This document shows, piece after piece, positions 1-6,673 of a DNA stretch of 10,505 nucleotides; within the stretch, counting starts at the first letter, position 1, and every line of letters begins with the position of its first letter. The notes beneath the pieces were generated by a model. That model did no database searches, had not been told where the DNA came from, and saw only the letters and a list, made by a program, of their open reading frames with translations. Origin of the DNA: Oscillospiraceae bacterium (GTDB taxonomy: Bacteria > Bacillota > Clostridia > Oscillospirales > Acutalibacteraceae). The translations under genes were made by a program, and so were the position numbers. The DNA lies in NCBI GenBank assembly GCA_902782805.1, contig CACZON010000082.1, forward strand, positions 1 to 10,505, given 5' to 3'.

Positions 1-2408
1 CGGAAGACGGAGACTATGTAATCCTGCTCGGCGGCAGAACCGGCAGAGACGGCTGCGGCGGCGCGACGGGTTCTTCGAAATCTCATACGGTAGAGTCTCT
101 GGAAAGCTGCGGCGCGGAAGTCCAGAAGGGCAACGCACCGGAGGAACGCAAGCTTCAGCGTCTGTTCCGCAACGGCGAAGCCTGCCGCATGATCAAGCGC
201 TGCAACGATTTCGGCGCGGGCGGCGTCTCCGTCGCGAGCGGCGAGCTGGCCGACGGGCTGCGGATCGATCTCAACGCCGTTCCGAAGAAATACGAAGGCC
301 TCGACGGCACCGAGCTCGCGATCAGCGAATCGCAGGAGCGCATGGCCGTTGTGGTGGAAGAGAAGGATCTTGCACGGTTTATCGAACTTGCCGACAGCGA
401 AAACCTCCAGGCGGTCAAGGTCGCCGTCGTTGCGGCCGAGCCGCGGCTCGTGATGGTATGGAACGGCAAAGAGATCGTCAACGTAAGCCGCGAGTTCCTC
501 GCTTCCAACGGCGCCGAAAAGCATATCGAGATCTCCTGCAAGGCACCGGCGCTTGCCGAAAAAGAAATCGGCGGCAGCTTTACCGAAAACTATCTTGCGC
601 TCGCGCAGGATCTCAACATCTGCTCGAAGCGCGGCCTCTCCGAGCGCTTCGATTCGACGATCGGCGCCGGAACGGTCCTGATGCCCTTCGGCGGCAAAAA
701 TCAGCTCACGCCGATCCAGGCGATGGTCCAGAAGATCTCCTGCGAGGAGAAGCACACCGACGACTGCTCGTTTATGTCCTGGGGCTATAACCCCTATCTG
801 AGCGAGCAAAGCCCGTATCACGGCGCGTACCTCGCCGTTGTTGAATCGGTCTGCAAGCTGATCGCGAGCGGCGCTTCCTTTGAGGATACCTATCTGACCT
901 TCCAGGAATATTTCGAGCACCCCGGAAAAGACGGCCGCCGCTGGGGCAAGCCGCTCTCGGCGCTTCTGGGCGCGTTTAAGGCGCAGATGGAGCTTTCGAT
1001 CGGCGCGATCGGCGGCAAGGATTCGATGAGCGGAAGCTTTGAGGATCTCGACGTTCCGCCAACGCTCGTTTCCTTTGCCGTAACGACCGGAAAAGCCTGC
1101 GAGGCGGTCTCGCCGGAATTCAAAAAAGCCGGCAGCCGCGTAGAGCTTCTGCGTCCGGAATACGACGAAAACGGCCTGCCGAAGACGAAGTCGCTGCTTT
1201 CGGTGATCGAAACGGTCACGAAGCTGCTGGGTACGAAGAAGGCCGTTGCCTGCTATACGCCCGGAATGGGCGGCGTCGCCGAGGCGGTCATGAAGATGTG
1301 CTTCGGCAATTCGATCGGCTTTGCCTTCGATCCCGTAGTTACCTTACGGGAGCTCTTCTCCTATTGCTACGGTTCGTTCGTCCTCGAGCTTGCCGATGGG
1401 GAAGAAGCGGGCGGCAAGCTTTTAGGCTTTACAGATGAAAAGCCGCAGATTTCCGCGCAAAACGAAACGATCGCGCTCGAGGAACTCCTCGGCGTTTACG
1501 AGAATAAGCTCGAGAGCGTCTACGCCTGCAACATTCCCGACCGGAAGACGAAGACGGAAAACTTCACCTTCGAGGCGAAGCGTCGTCCCGCGCCTGCGAT
1601 CAAATGCGCGAAGCCGAAGGTTCTGATCCCGGCTTTCCCGGGGACGAACTGTGAATACGATACCGCAAAGGCGATGCGCGACGCCGGCGCCGATCCCGAA
1701 GTCATCGTGATCCGTAACCTGACGCCCGAGGGGATCGCTTCGAGCGTAGAGCGTTTCGCGAAAGAGCTCGGCGACGCCCAGATGATCTTCATCCCCGGCG
1801 GATTCTCCGGCGGCGACGAACCGGACGGCAGCGGAAAATTCATCACGGCGTTCTTCCGCAACGAAGCGATCCGCGAGCGCGTCCACGAACTGCTCGAAAA
1901 GCGCGACGGCCTGATCGCCGGAATCTGCAACGGATTCCAGGCGCTCGTCAAGCTCGGGCTCGTCCCGTACGGCCGGATCGTCGATCCCGACGAGAACTCA
2001 CCGACGCTGACCTTCAATACGATCGGACGCCACCAGTCGAGAATCGTCCGCACCCGGATCGCCTCAAATCTGTCCCCGTGGCTTGCCTTCACAAAGCCGG
2101 GCGAAATCTACAACGTCCCGATTTCCCACGGCGAAGGCCGCTTCATCGCGAGCGAAGCGCAGATCCTCGAAATGGCCGAACGCGGCCAGATCGCAACACA
2201 GTACGTCGACCTTGCGGGAAACGCGACGAGCGACGTCCGCTTCAATCCGAACGATTCGATGTACGCGATCGAGGGCATTACCTCGCCGGACGGCCGCGTC
2301 TTCGGAAAGATGGGCCACAGCGAACGGTGGGGCAGCAATCTCTACCGCAACGTTCCCGGAAACTACGAGATCCGGATGTTCGAGGCCGGTGTGAAGTATT
2401 TTAAATAA
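1..2408 (+). CDS. purL: Phosphoribosylformylglycinamidine synthase (FGAM synthase), 5'-truncated
   Basis: Catalyses the ATP- and glutamine-dependent conversion of FGAR to FGAM in cytosolic purine synthesis. The frame is open from the left edge (first full codon at 3) to TAA at 2406-2408, giving 801 residues. Clostridial single-chain PurL proteins are about 1,200-1,250 residues, so roughly the N-terminal third lies outside. Visible in order: the glycine-rich GGRTGRDGCGGATG segment (about 33-74), GAGGVSVASGEL (about 213-248), FDSTIGAG and GGKDSMSG of the second synthetase half, then a class I glutaminase domain from about 1617. The glutaminase nucleophile is the Cys of GICNGF (codon 1926-1928). 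The His and Glu of SHGEGRF (2127-2129 and 2133-2135) complete the triad, so the glutaminase looks active. The ATG at 189 is internal to conserved sequence and is not the start. It converges on the MoxR operon across a shared hairpin. Family assignment is very secure. Confidence 0.97.
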   Translation, partial: EDGDYVILLGGRTGRDGCGGATGSSKSHTVESLESCGAEVQKGNAPEERKLQRLFRNGEACRMIKRCNDFGAGGVSVASGELADGLRIDLNAVPKKYEGLDGTELAISESQERMAVVVEEKDLARFIELADSENLQAVKVAVVAAEPRLVMVWNGKEIVNVSREFLASNGAEKHIEISCKAPALAEKEIGGSFTENYLALAQDLNICSKRGLSERFDSTIGAGTVLMPFGGKNQLTPIQAMVQKISCEEKHTDDCSFMSWGYNPYLSEQSPYHGAYLAVVESVCKLIASGASFEDTYLTFQEYFEHPGKDGRRWGKPLSALLGAFKAQMELSIGAIGGKDSMSGSFEDLDVPPTLVSFAVTTGKACEAVSPEFKKAGSRVELLRPEYDENGLPKTKSLLSVIETVTKLLGTKKAVACYTPGMGGVAEAVMKMCFGNSIGFAFDPVVTLRELFSYCYGSFVLELADGEEAGGKLLGFTDEKPQISAQNETIALEELLGVYENKLESVYACNIPDRKTKTENFTFEAKRRPAPAIKCAKPKVLIPAFPGTNCEYDTAKAMRDAGADPEVIVIRNLTPEGIASSVERFAKELGDAQMIFIPGGFSGGDEPDGSGKFITAFFRNEAIRERVHELLEKRDGLIAGICNGFQALVKLGLVPYGRIVDPDENSPTLTFNTIGRHQSRIVRTRIASNLSPWLAFTKPGEIYNVPISHGEGRFIASEAQILEMAERGQIATQYVDLAGNATSDVRFNPNDSMYAIEGITSPDGRVFGKMGHSERWGSNLYRNVPGNYEIRMFEAGVKYFK

Positions 2409-2430
2409 CCTTTTCAGAATCCAGCAAATC

Positions 2431-2470
2431 AAAAAAAGCGGCGTACCGGAAAACTCCGGTACGCCGCTTT
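2431..2470. terminator. Intrinsic terminator between convergent purL and MoxR operon
   Basis: A perfect 16-bp stem (2435-2450 with 2455-2470, AAAGCGGCGTACCGGA and its complement) closes on an AAAC tetraloop. Read on the minus strand it is followed by seven T residues (complement of 2431-2437), a canonical rho-independent terminator for the operon ending at 2484. Read on the plus strand it lies 26 nt after the purL stop, but the only T's are the three inside the stem, followed by CGGC. It should be weaker in that direction. Confidence 0.9.
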
Positions 2471-2483
2471 CGGCATGAATCGG

Positions 2484-3866
2484 TTATTTTTTTACGGCGG
2501 GCAGGGCGCGGATCTGCGTAAGGGATTCCTCCATCTGGGGGAATTTCAGATCGTCTTCGTATCCGCCGAAGACAAGCGCGTTGTAGCACCAGGTCGCGGC
2601 TTCAAAAGCGTCGCCCTTGAGGCTGCTGCGCGCTTTCGAGAGGACGTCGAGCTGCGTATTGCCGGGATCGATTTTGCAGCCGTGGAGCTCCAGCCCGCGG
2701 CTTGCGAGCTTGTAGCCGTAAATCAGCTTTTCTTTGGAATCCGGCATCTTCAAAAAGCTTTTGAGCTCTTTCTTCCAGTTGCGCAGCGCTTTTGCGGGGG
2801 AGAGATCGTCGAGAATCCTGCCGTCGTGGTCGATCGTTTCCTCTGTGTCGGTATAGTATTCGTTCTCGTCCGTCCGATGCTTCGCGAAAACGCGCTCGCG
2901 GTGGATCCATTGCTTCAGAAGCAGGACGAGTTTGGAGACGAGGACGCGGATCTTGCGGTAGACGGGGCGGATCGAGAAGAGAACGATCAGCGAAACGAGG
3001 ATGATGAAAGCAATCCTGCTGACCATCGGATCGCCGGGTTCGCCGATTTCGGCGATATCCTCTTCCATCTCGGGCGCGGAGATTTCCTCTTCACCGCCCT
3101 GCTGCTCGCGGACGAAGAGCCCGCCGAACCAGCGCAGGAACCGCAGCAGAACGCCGCCGATCGCGGAAAACGCGGCTTTGGCGCCGTTGACGACCGGCGT
3201 ACGGAAAACGATCAGTAGAATTGCGATTGCCAGCACGACCGCAACGAGGATCATGTTGTAGTATCGGATCCTCGGCGGCAGCTGCGAAGCGCTGTGGCCG
3301 CGGCGATCCATCACGACGTCGATCGCGCGCTGGTTGAGGATTACGGCGAATACCGCAACGCAGAAGAGGAAGACGATCAGCATCGGCTCGATCGTAAAAT
3401 TCGCTACGGTAAAATGCGCCACCAGCAGAATCAGGACGTTCAGTCCGGCGGAAAAAAGGAACCAGCCTCTCGTCAGGATATTGTCGTAGGCGCGGTCGAA
3501 CATCTTTAAGGCGAAGATGTAGAGGACCAGCAGCGCCGCATCCAAAATGACGACGTATACGAGGTTCAGCGAAAGGGCGCCGAAGAAGAGGTAAAAAGCG
3601 CCGCTGACAAGCGCGATCGCGAAGAGGATCAGCAGAATCGTGATCAGAAACGCGGGCAGCTTTTTGAAGTGTTCCAGCAGATTTCGCAGCGCGAACCCGA
3701 AGAATCCGACGATTTCAAGCAAAAGGATCGCGTAGAAGAAATAGGAAACGGAAAGAACGTTATCCTGAACGACGATCGAAAAAATCGGAAACGGCGTCAG
3801 AAAGAAGCAGAACAGCGCGGCATAGCGCAAAACCGTTTTGAAAAGCCGTGCGTTGTTTTTCATCAT
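2484..3866 (-). CDS. Multi-pass membrane protein with DUF4129-like C-terminus
   Basis: 460 residues, third gene of the MoxR operon. Hydrophobic stretches at about 11-33, 37-60, 70-97, 99-120, 133-152, 158-178, 203-222 and 284-300 suggest seven or eight transmembrane helices. A strongly acidic loop (about 257-279) lies before the last helix. The cytosolic-looking tail contains NEYYTDTEETID (about 335-346) and a segment at about 379-437 (YGYKLASRG, TQLDVLSKA, YNALVFGGYE) that resembles the DUF4129 tail of TgpA-type transglutaminases. No transglutaminase Cys-His-Asp domain is present. The start is the first of two adjacent ATGs: it overlaps the upstream TGA by 4 nt (3863-3866) and has AAAGGAG at 3878-3884, 11 nt upstream. 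Translational coupling is likely. The function is unknown; a membrane partner for the MoxR and DUF58 proteins is inferred from context. The DUF4129 match is by eye. Confidence 0.85.
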   Translation of the reverse strand: MMKNNARLFKTVLRYAALFCFFLTPFPIFSIVVQDNVLSVSYFFYAILLLEIVGFFGFALRNLLEHFKKLPAFLITILLILFAIALVSGAFYLFFGALSLNLVYVVILDAALLVLYIFALKMFDRAYDNILTRGWFLFSAGLNVLILLVAHFTVANFTIEPMLIVFLFCVAVFAVILNQRAIDVVMDRRGHSASQLPPRIRYYNMILVAVVLAIAILLIVFRTPVVNGAKAAFSAIGGVLLRFLRWFGGLFVREQQGGEEEISAPEMEEDIAEIGEPGDPMVSRIAFIILVSLIVLFSIRPVYRKIRVLVSKLVLLLKQWIHRERVFAKHRTDENEYYTDTEETIDHDGRILDDLSPAKALRNWKKELKSFLKMPDSKEKLIYGYKLASRGLELHGCKIDPGNTQLDVLSKARSSLKGDAFEAATWCYNALVFGGYEDDLKFPQMEESLTQIRALPAVKK

Positions 3867-4993
3867 TGCAGCGTCCGCTCCTTTCCCAGATACCCGAAAA
3901 CGGTGCAGTCGTCGGGTACGTATTCGTCGGTGAGAAGCGTGGTATAGATGATCTTGACCTGAGAGCCGGCCTCGCGCTTCGAGCGGGCGTAATCATAAAT
4001 CGTATCATTCAGATAAGACGTAACGATCACGATATCGCTGGCGGTCAGCTCGCGGCAGGCGCCGGAGAGAAAAACGGAGAACGTGTCGCAGGACTGCAGC
4101 GGGATGCGCGCCAGCGTTTCCATCAGATCGCCGACGTGTTCCGCGCCGTGGTAGGAATTCGAGATGATCGCGCTGCGGTCGCCGGTGAAGCTTGCGTTGG
4201 CCGCAAAGCGAACGGGGATGCCGGAACGCAGGGTATCCTCGAAATACCCGGCGCAGATGCGGATTCCGTTCTCGATCTTTTCGGCGTCGATCACGGCGTC
4301 GCGCTCGTAATCGCGCGATTGAACGTTCAGGATCACGAGCAGATCCTGATCGGCGGAAAACTGGTTGTTGTGAACCATCAGTTTTCCGGATTTCGCCGTT
4401 GCCGGCCAATGAATGCGATTGATCGGATCGCGCGGGGAGTATTCCTTGATTCCGGCGCGGTAGAAGGGATCGTCGATATAATGCCGCCGGACGATCACGT
4501 CGCCCGTGAGCTTCTGCGCCGCGTCAAAATCGGCGGAAAGATCCGCTCCCTCGGGCAGTACCGTCAGCGTTGCACCCACGTGATAAGTATTGGAGCTGCT
4601 GGCCATGCCGAACAGGTCGGTCGTGATGAGGATCACGCGGTCGATCGTATAGACGCCGCGCTTGAGGCATTTTACGTGCCAGCGGCGGACCGTCTTATGG
4701 AAGCTTTTCATCATGAAAAAGCTCGGCACGAAACGCGTCTCTTCCGCTACGAGCGACTGCGAACCGGCAAAATCCAGCCATTTTGAGGTCGTGATCTCCG
4801 ATTTGAGCCAGGGAACGGGCATCAGCTTCCGGTTGGTGACGATTTCGATCAGATCGACCTCGTCGCCTTCCGAAACCTCGCTTTTATCAAAGTAGCATTC
4901 GTAATCGAAGCTCTTGAATGCGTTTCTCTGATAAACGACGAAGAGAACCCGCGCGATGATCGCAATCAGGATCAGTACGTACAGAAAGCCCAT
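3863..4993 (-). CDS. DUF58 domain-containing protein
   Basis: 376 residues. An N-terminal hydrophobic segment (about 2-21) probably anchors it to the membrane, followed by a beta-rich region. The DUF58 signature sits at about 183-207: IKEYSPRDPINRIHW followed by ATAKSGKLMV, matching the family pattern REY.PGD..R.IHW..TA..G.L.V. After it comes a vWA-like fold beginning LLVILNVQSR (about 218-227), where the DxSxS metal-site motif of true vWA domains is absent. The gene lies 3 nt after the MoxR stop and overlaps the next ATG by 4 nt. No good Shine-Dalgarno precedes its ATG, only GGCGGTG inside the moxR end, so it probably depends on coupled translation. DUF58 proteins are classic partners of MoxR ATPases; the biochemical role in this organism is unknown. 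Confidence 0.93.
   Translation of the reverse strand: MGFLYVLILIAIIARVLFVVYQRNAFKSFDYECYFDKSEVSEGDEVDLIEIVTNRKLMPVPWLKSEITTSKWLDFAGSQSLVAEETRFVPSFFMMKSFHKTVRRWHVKCLKRGVYTIDRVILITTDLFGMASSSNTYHVGATLTVLPEGADLSADFDAAQKLTGDVIVRRHYIDDPFYRAGIKEYSPRDPINRIHWPATAKSGKLMVHNNQFSADQDLLVILNVQSRDYERDAVIDAEKIENGIRICAGYFEDTLRSGIPVRFAANASFTGDRSAIISNSYHGAEHVGDLMETLARIPLQSCDTFSVFLSGACRELTASDIVIVTSYLNDTIYDYARSKREAGSQVKIIYTTLLTDEYVPDDCTVFGYLGKERTLQ
3878..3884 (-). promoter_or_regulatory. Ribosome binding site for the membrane protein gene
   Basis: AAAGGAG on the minus strand, inside the end of the DUF58 gene. It is 11 nt from the ATG at 3866 and 14 nt from the second ATG at 3863, which favours the first. Confidence 0.6.
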
Positions 4994-4996
4994 CGT

Positions 4997-5935
4997 TTAT
5001 TTCACCGCCGGAACCGTTACCTGCGCGAGAATGAGGCGGATCGCGTCCGTAGCACTCTGCGACTGCAGGTGGCTCGCCGATTTGCAGATAATCCTGTGGG
5101 CGACGACGTCGTGGCAGACGTACTTGACGTCGTCCGGAATGACGTAATCCCGGCCGGAGACGGCGGCCTGCGCCTGGGAGGCGCGCATCAGCGCGAGCGA
5201 GCCGCGCGGGCTGACGCCGAGGCGGATCTTATCGTCGCTGCGGGTCGCCTCAACGATCGCAAGGATGTATTTCTTGATCTCGTCGGAAACGGTAATCTCC
5301 TTGACCGCTTCCTGGACTTCGAGCAGATCCTCCGCGCCCACGACCGGCTCGAGCGAATCGATCGGGCGGGCCTTTTCCTGGGAGGAGAGCATTTCACGCT
5401 CGCTTTCGGGATCCGGATATCCCATCGAAAGACGCATGAAGAAGCGGTCGAGCTGTGCTTCCGGCAGCGGGAAGGTACCTTGAATCTCAATCGGATTCTG
5501 CGTTGCCGCCACGAAGAAGTAGGAAGAAAGCGGCATCGTTTCGCCGTCGACGGAAACCTGCTTTTCCTCCATGCACTCGAGCAGGCTCGACTGCGTTCTC
5601 GGCGTTGCGCGGTTGATTTCGTCGGCGAGGAGAATATCCGTAAAGACCGGACCGGCGCGGAAGATGAACTTCTGCTCCTTCTGATCGTAATAATGAATTC
5701 CCGTAAGGTCGGAGGGGAGAAGGTCGGGGGTAAACTGGACGCGCGAGAAATTCATCGCCATCGATTTCGAAAGCGCTTTGATCAGCGTCGTTTTTCCCGT
5801 TCCGGGAACGTCCTCGAGGAGGATATGGCCCGAAGAAAGCAGACAGAGGATCACCTTGTCGATGATCTCGTCCTTTCCCTTGATCACGGTCTTAATGTTG
5901 GTTTTCAGCTTTTCCGAGAAAGTCAGAATGTCCAT
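4997..5935 (-). CDS. MoxR-family AAA+ ATPase
   Basis: 312 residues, the usual length of MoxR ATPases. Visible: Walker A EDVPGTGKTT (41-50), Walker B ILLADEINRA (101-110), sensor 1 in ATQNP (144-148), GTFPLPEAQLDRF with the putative arginine finger R164 (153-165), and sensor 2 in SPRGS (R244). All catalytic motifs are intact. MoxR proteins form cytosolic rings thought to act as chaperones that help assemble or load metal into partner proteins, often vWA or DUF58 proteins, and here a DUF58 gene follows 3 nt downstream. The start ATG is supported by AAGGAG at 5946-5951 with a 10-nt spacer. It is the first gene of the operon, with an extended -10 promoter about 100 nt upstream. The family call is secure; the client is unknown. 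Confidence 0.96.
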   Translation of the reverse strand: MDILTFSEKLKTNIKTVIKGKDEIIDKVILCLLSSGHILLEDVPGTGKTTLIKALSKSMAMNFSRVQFTPDLLPSDLTGIHYYDQKEQKFIFRAGPVFTDILLADEINRATPRTQSSLLECMEEKQVSVDGETMPLSSYFFVAATQNPIEIQGTFPLPEAQLDRFFMRLSMGYPDPESEREMLSSQEKARPIDSLEPVVGAEDLLEVQEAVKEITVSDEIKKYILAIVEATRSDDKIRLGVSPRGSLALMRASQAQAAVSGRDYVIPDDVKYVCHDVVAHRIICKSASHLQSQSATDAIRLILAQVTVPAVK

Positions 5936-5952
5936 TGAAAAAACGCTCCTTC

Positions 5953-6006
5953 AAGGAAAGATGCCGCAAAGCCGGCAGAAACATCGGATTCGAAACCGCT
6001 TTCCTT
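5953..6006 (-). promoter_or_regulatory. Potentially structured 5' leader of the MoxR operon
   Basis: In the predicted transcript, AAGGAAAG (5999-6006) can pair with CTTTCCTT (5953-5960) as an 8-bp outer stem. Inside it CGGCA/TGCCG (5962-5966 with 5973-5977) can form a small hairpin. The structure ends one nucleotide before the AAGGAG ribosome binding site. Whether it folds or regulates anything is untested, and AT- and purine-rich leaders give such matches by chance. Confidence 0.3.
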
Positions 6007-6030
6007 TGATTCTATAAAATGATATATCTC

Positions 6031-6059
6031 ATTATAGCACATCTTTTTTCGTTAGAAAA
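6031..6059 (-). promoter_or_regulatory. Promoter of the MoxR operon (extended -10)
   Basis: On the minus strand TGCTATAAT (complement of 6031-6039) is an extended -10 element with a perfect TATAAT. The -35 region 16-17 nt upstream (TTTCTA or TTTTCT, 6053-6059) is poor, as is common when the TG extension is present. The predicted start is near 6024, leaving a leader of about 89 nt. Confidence 0.7.
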
Positions 6060-6070
6060 GCAGAATTCAC

Positions 6071-6141
6071 AAAAAAATACGAAAAAAGAATCTCAAAATG
6101 TAAAAATAGCAGATCTTTCAAAAACGGTAAAAAACTGAAAA
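6071..6141. other. Spaced A-tract array between divergent promoters
   Basis: Runs of 4-7 A residues occur at 6071-6077, 6082-6087, 6095-6098, 6102-6106, 6120-6124, 6129-6134 and 6138-6141. Several are spaced 9-12 bp apart, near the helical repeat. The last three lie directly upstream of the pheB -35 box, where an UP element would sit. Intrinsic curvature or alpha-CTD contact is an inference. Confidence 0.4.
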
Positions 6142-6148
6142 CTTCGTC

Positions 6149-6177
6149 TTGACTTTTTCGGGGAAAAACGATAGAAT
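6149..6177 (+). promoter_or_regulatory. Sigma-A type promoter of the pheB-hom-lysC operon
   Basis: TTGACT (6149-6154), a 17-bp spacer, then TAGAAT (6172-6177), each one mismatch from consensus. The predicted start is near 6184, leaving only about 34 nt of leader before the pheB ATG. That is too short for a lysine riboswitch or a T-box. Confidence 0.85.
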
Positions 6178-6217
6178 TGTTCATGTACTCTAAACAATAG
6201 TATTCGGGCGGTATACA

Positions 6218-6652
6218 ATGTCGAAGAATTATTTGCTGGTCGAAGCGGACGTTCTCCCGGAGATCTTTCAAAAAGTGCTTAAAGCGAAGTCCCTGATTTC
6301 GGAGCGGAAAGCAAAAAACACCTCCGAAGCGCTTCGGATGGTCGGGATCTCGCGCGGCGCATATTATAAGTATAAGGATTCCGTTATTCCTTACCGGCCT
6401 GCGGAGAATTCGATCCTGACCGTTCAGGCGGTCCTGTCGGACAATCCCGGCGTGCTGATGGCGTTTGTGTCGGTTTTCTACGATTTCGGCGCGAATATTC
6501 TGACCATCAACCAGAACATTCCCGCGGACGGTTTCGCGATGGTTTCGGTTTCCGCGCGGGTGGATGCGATGCCGCGTCCGGTGCAGGAGCTTCTGTTGAA
6601 GCTCGGAACTGTCAACGGCGTCCGCAGCGTATCGAGTGTTTCGGATCAATAA
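6218..6652 (+). CDS. pheB: PheB family ACT domain protein (UPF0735)
   Basis: 144 residues, close to the usual length of about 145-150. The N-terminus reads YLLVEADVLPEIFQKVLKAK, the family hallmark. A helix-turn-helix-like segment follows at about 34-56 (SEALRMVGISRGAYYKYKD), then one ACT domain at about 67-138 (LSDNPGVLMAFVSVFYDFGANILTI). ACT domains bind small ligands, usually amino acids. The name comes from association with phenylalanine biosynthesis in Bacillus, but the biochemical role is not settled. It is first in the operon, 21 nt before hom, and a role as amino-acid sensor or accessory to aspartate-family synthesis is inferred. Its ribosome binding site is weak (GGGCGG, 6206-6211, 6-nt spacer). 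The alternative reading is a small transcriptional regulator, given the HTH-like segment. Confidence 0.92.
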   Translation: MSKNYLLVEADVLPEIFQKVLKAKSLISERKAKNTSEALRMVGISRGAYYKYKDSVIPYRPAENSILTVQAVLSDNPGVLMAFVSVFYDFGANILTINQNIPADGFAMVSVSARVDAMPRPVQELLLKLGTVNGVRSVSSVSDQ

Positions 6653-6673
6653 AGCGAAAGGAAGTCTCCCAAT

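Noticed and set aside
189..191. ATG at 189 as the purL start
   Set aside because: Conserved PurL sequence continues in frame upstream to the left edge, so the gene is truncated by the window, not short.
1422..2092. Minus-strand open frames opposite the purL glutaminase domain
   Set aside because: They overlap the catalytic triad region of purL and show no family features.
2475..3218. Open frame on the plus strand inside the membrane-protein gene
   Set aside because: Antisense to a real coding frame with clear transmembrane pattern. It begins inside the terminator-proximal region and has no domain signature.
3848..4786. Open frame on the plus strand opposite the DUF58 gene
   Set aside because: Shadow of a family-matched gene with a conserved motif on the other strand.
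5069..5938. Open frame on the plus strand opposite the MoxR gene
   Set aside because: Shadow of the ATPase; the minus strand carries all AAA+ motifs.
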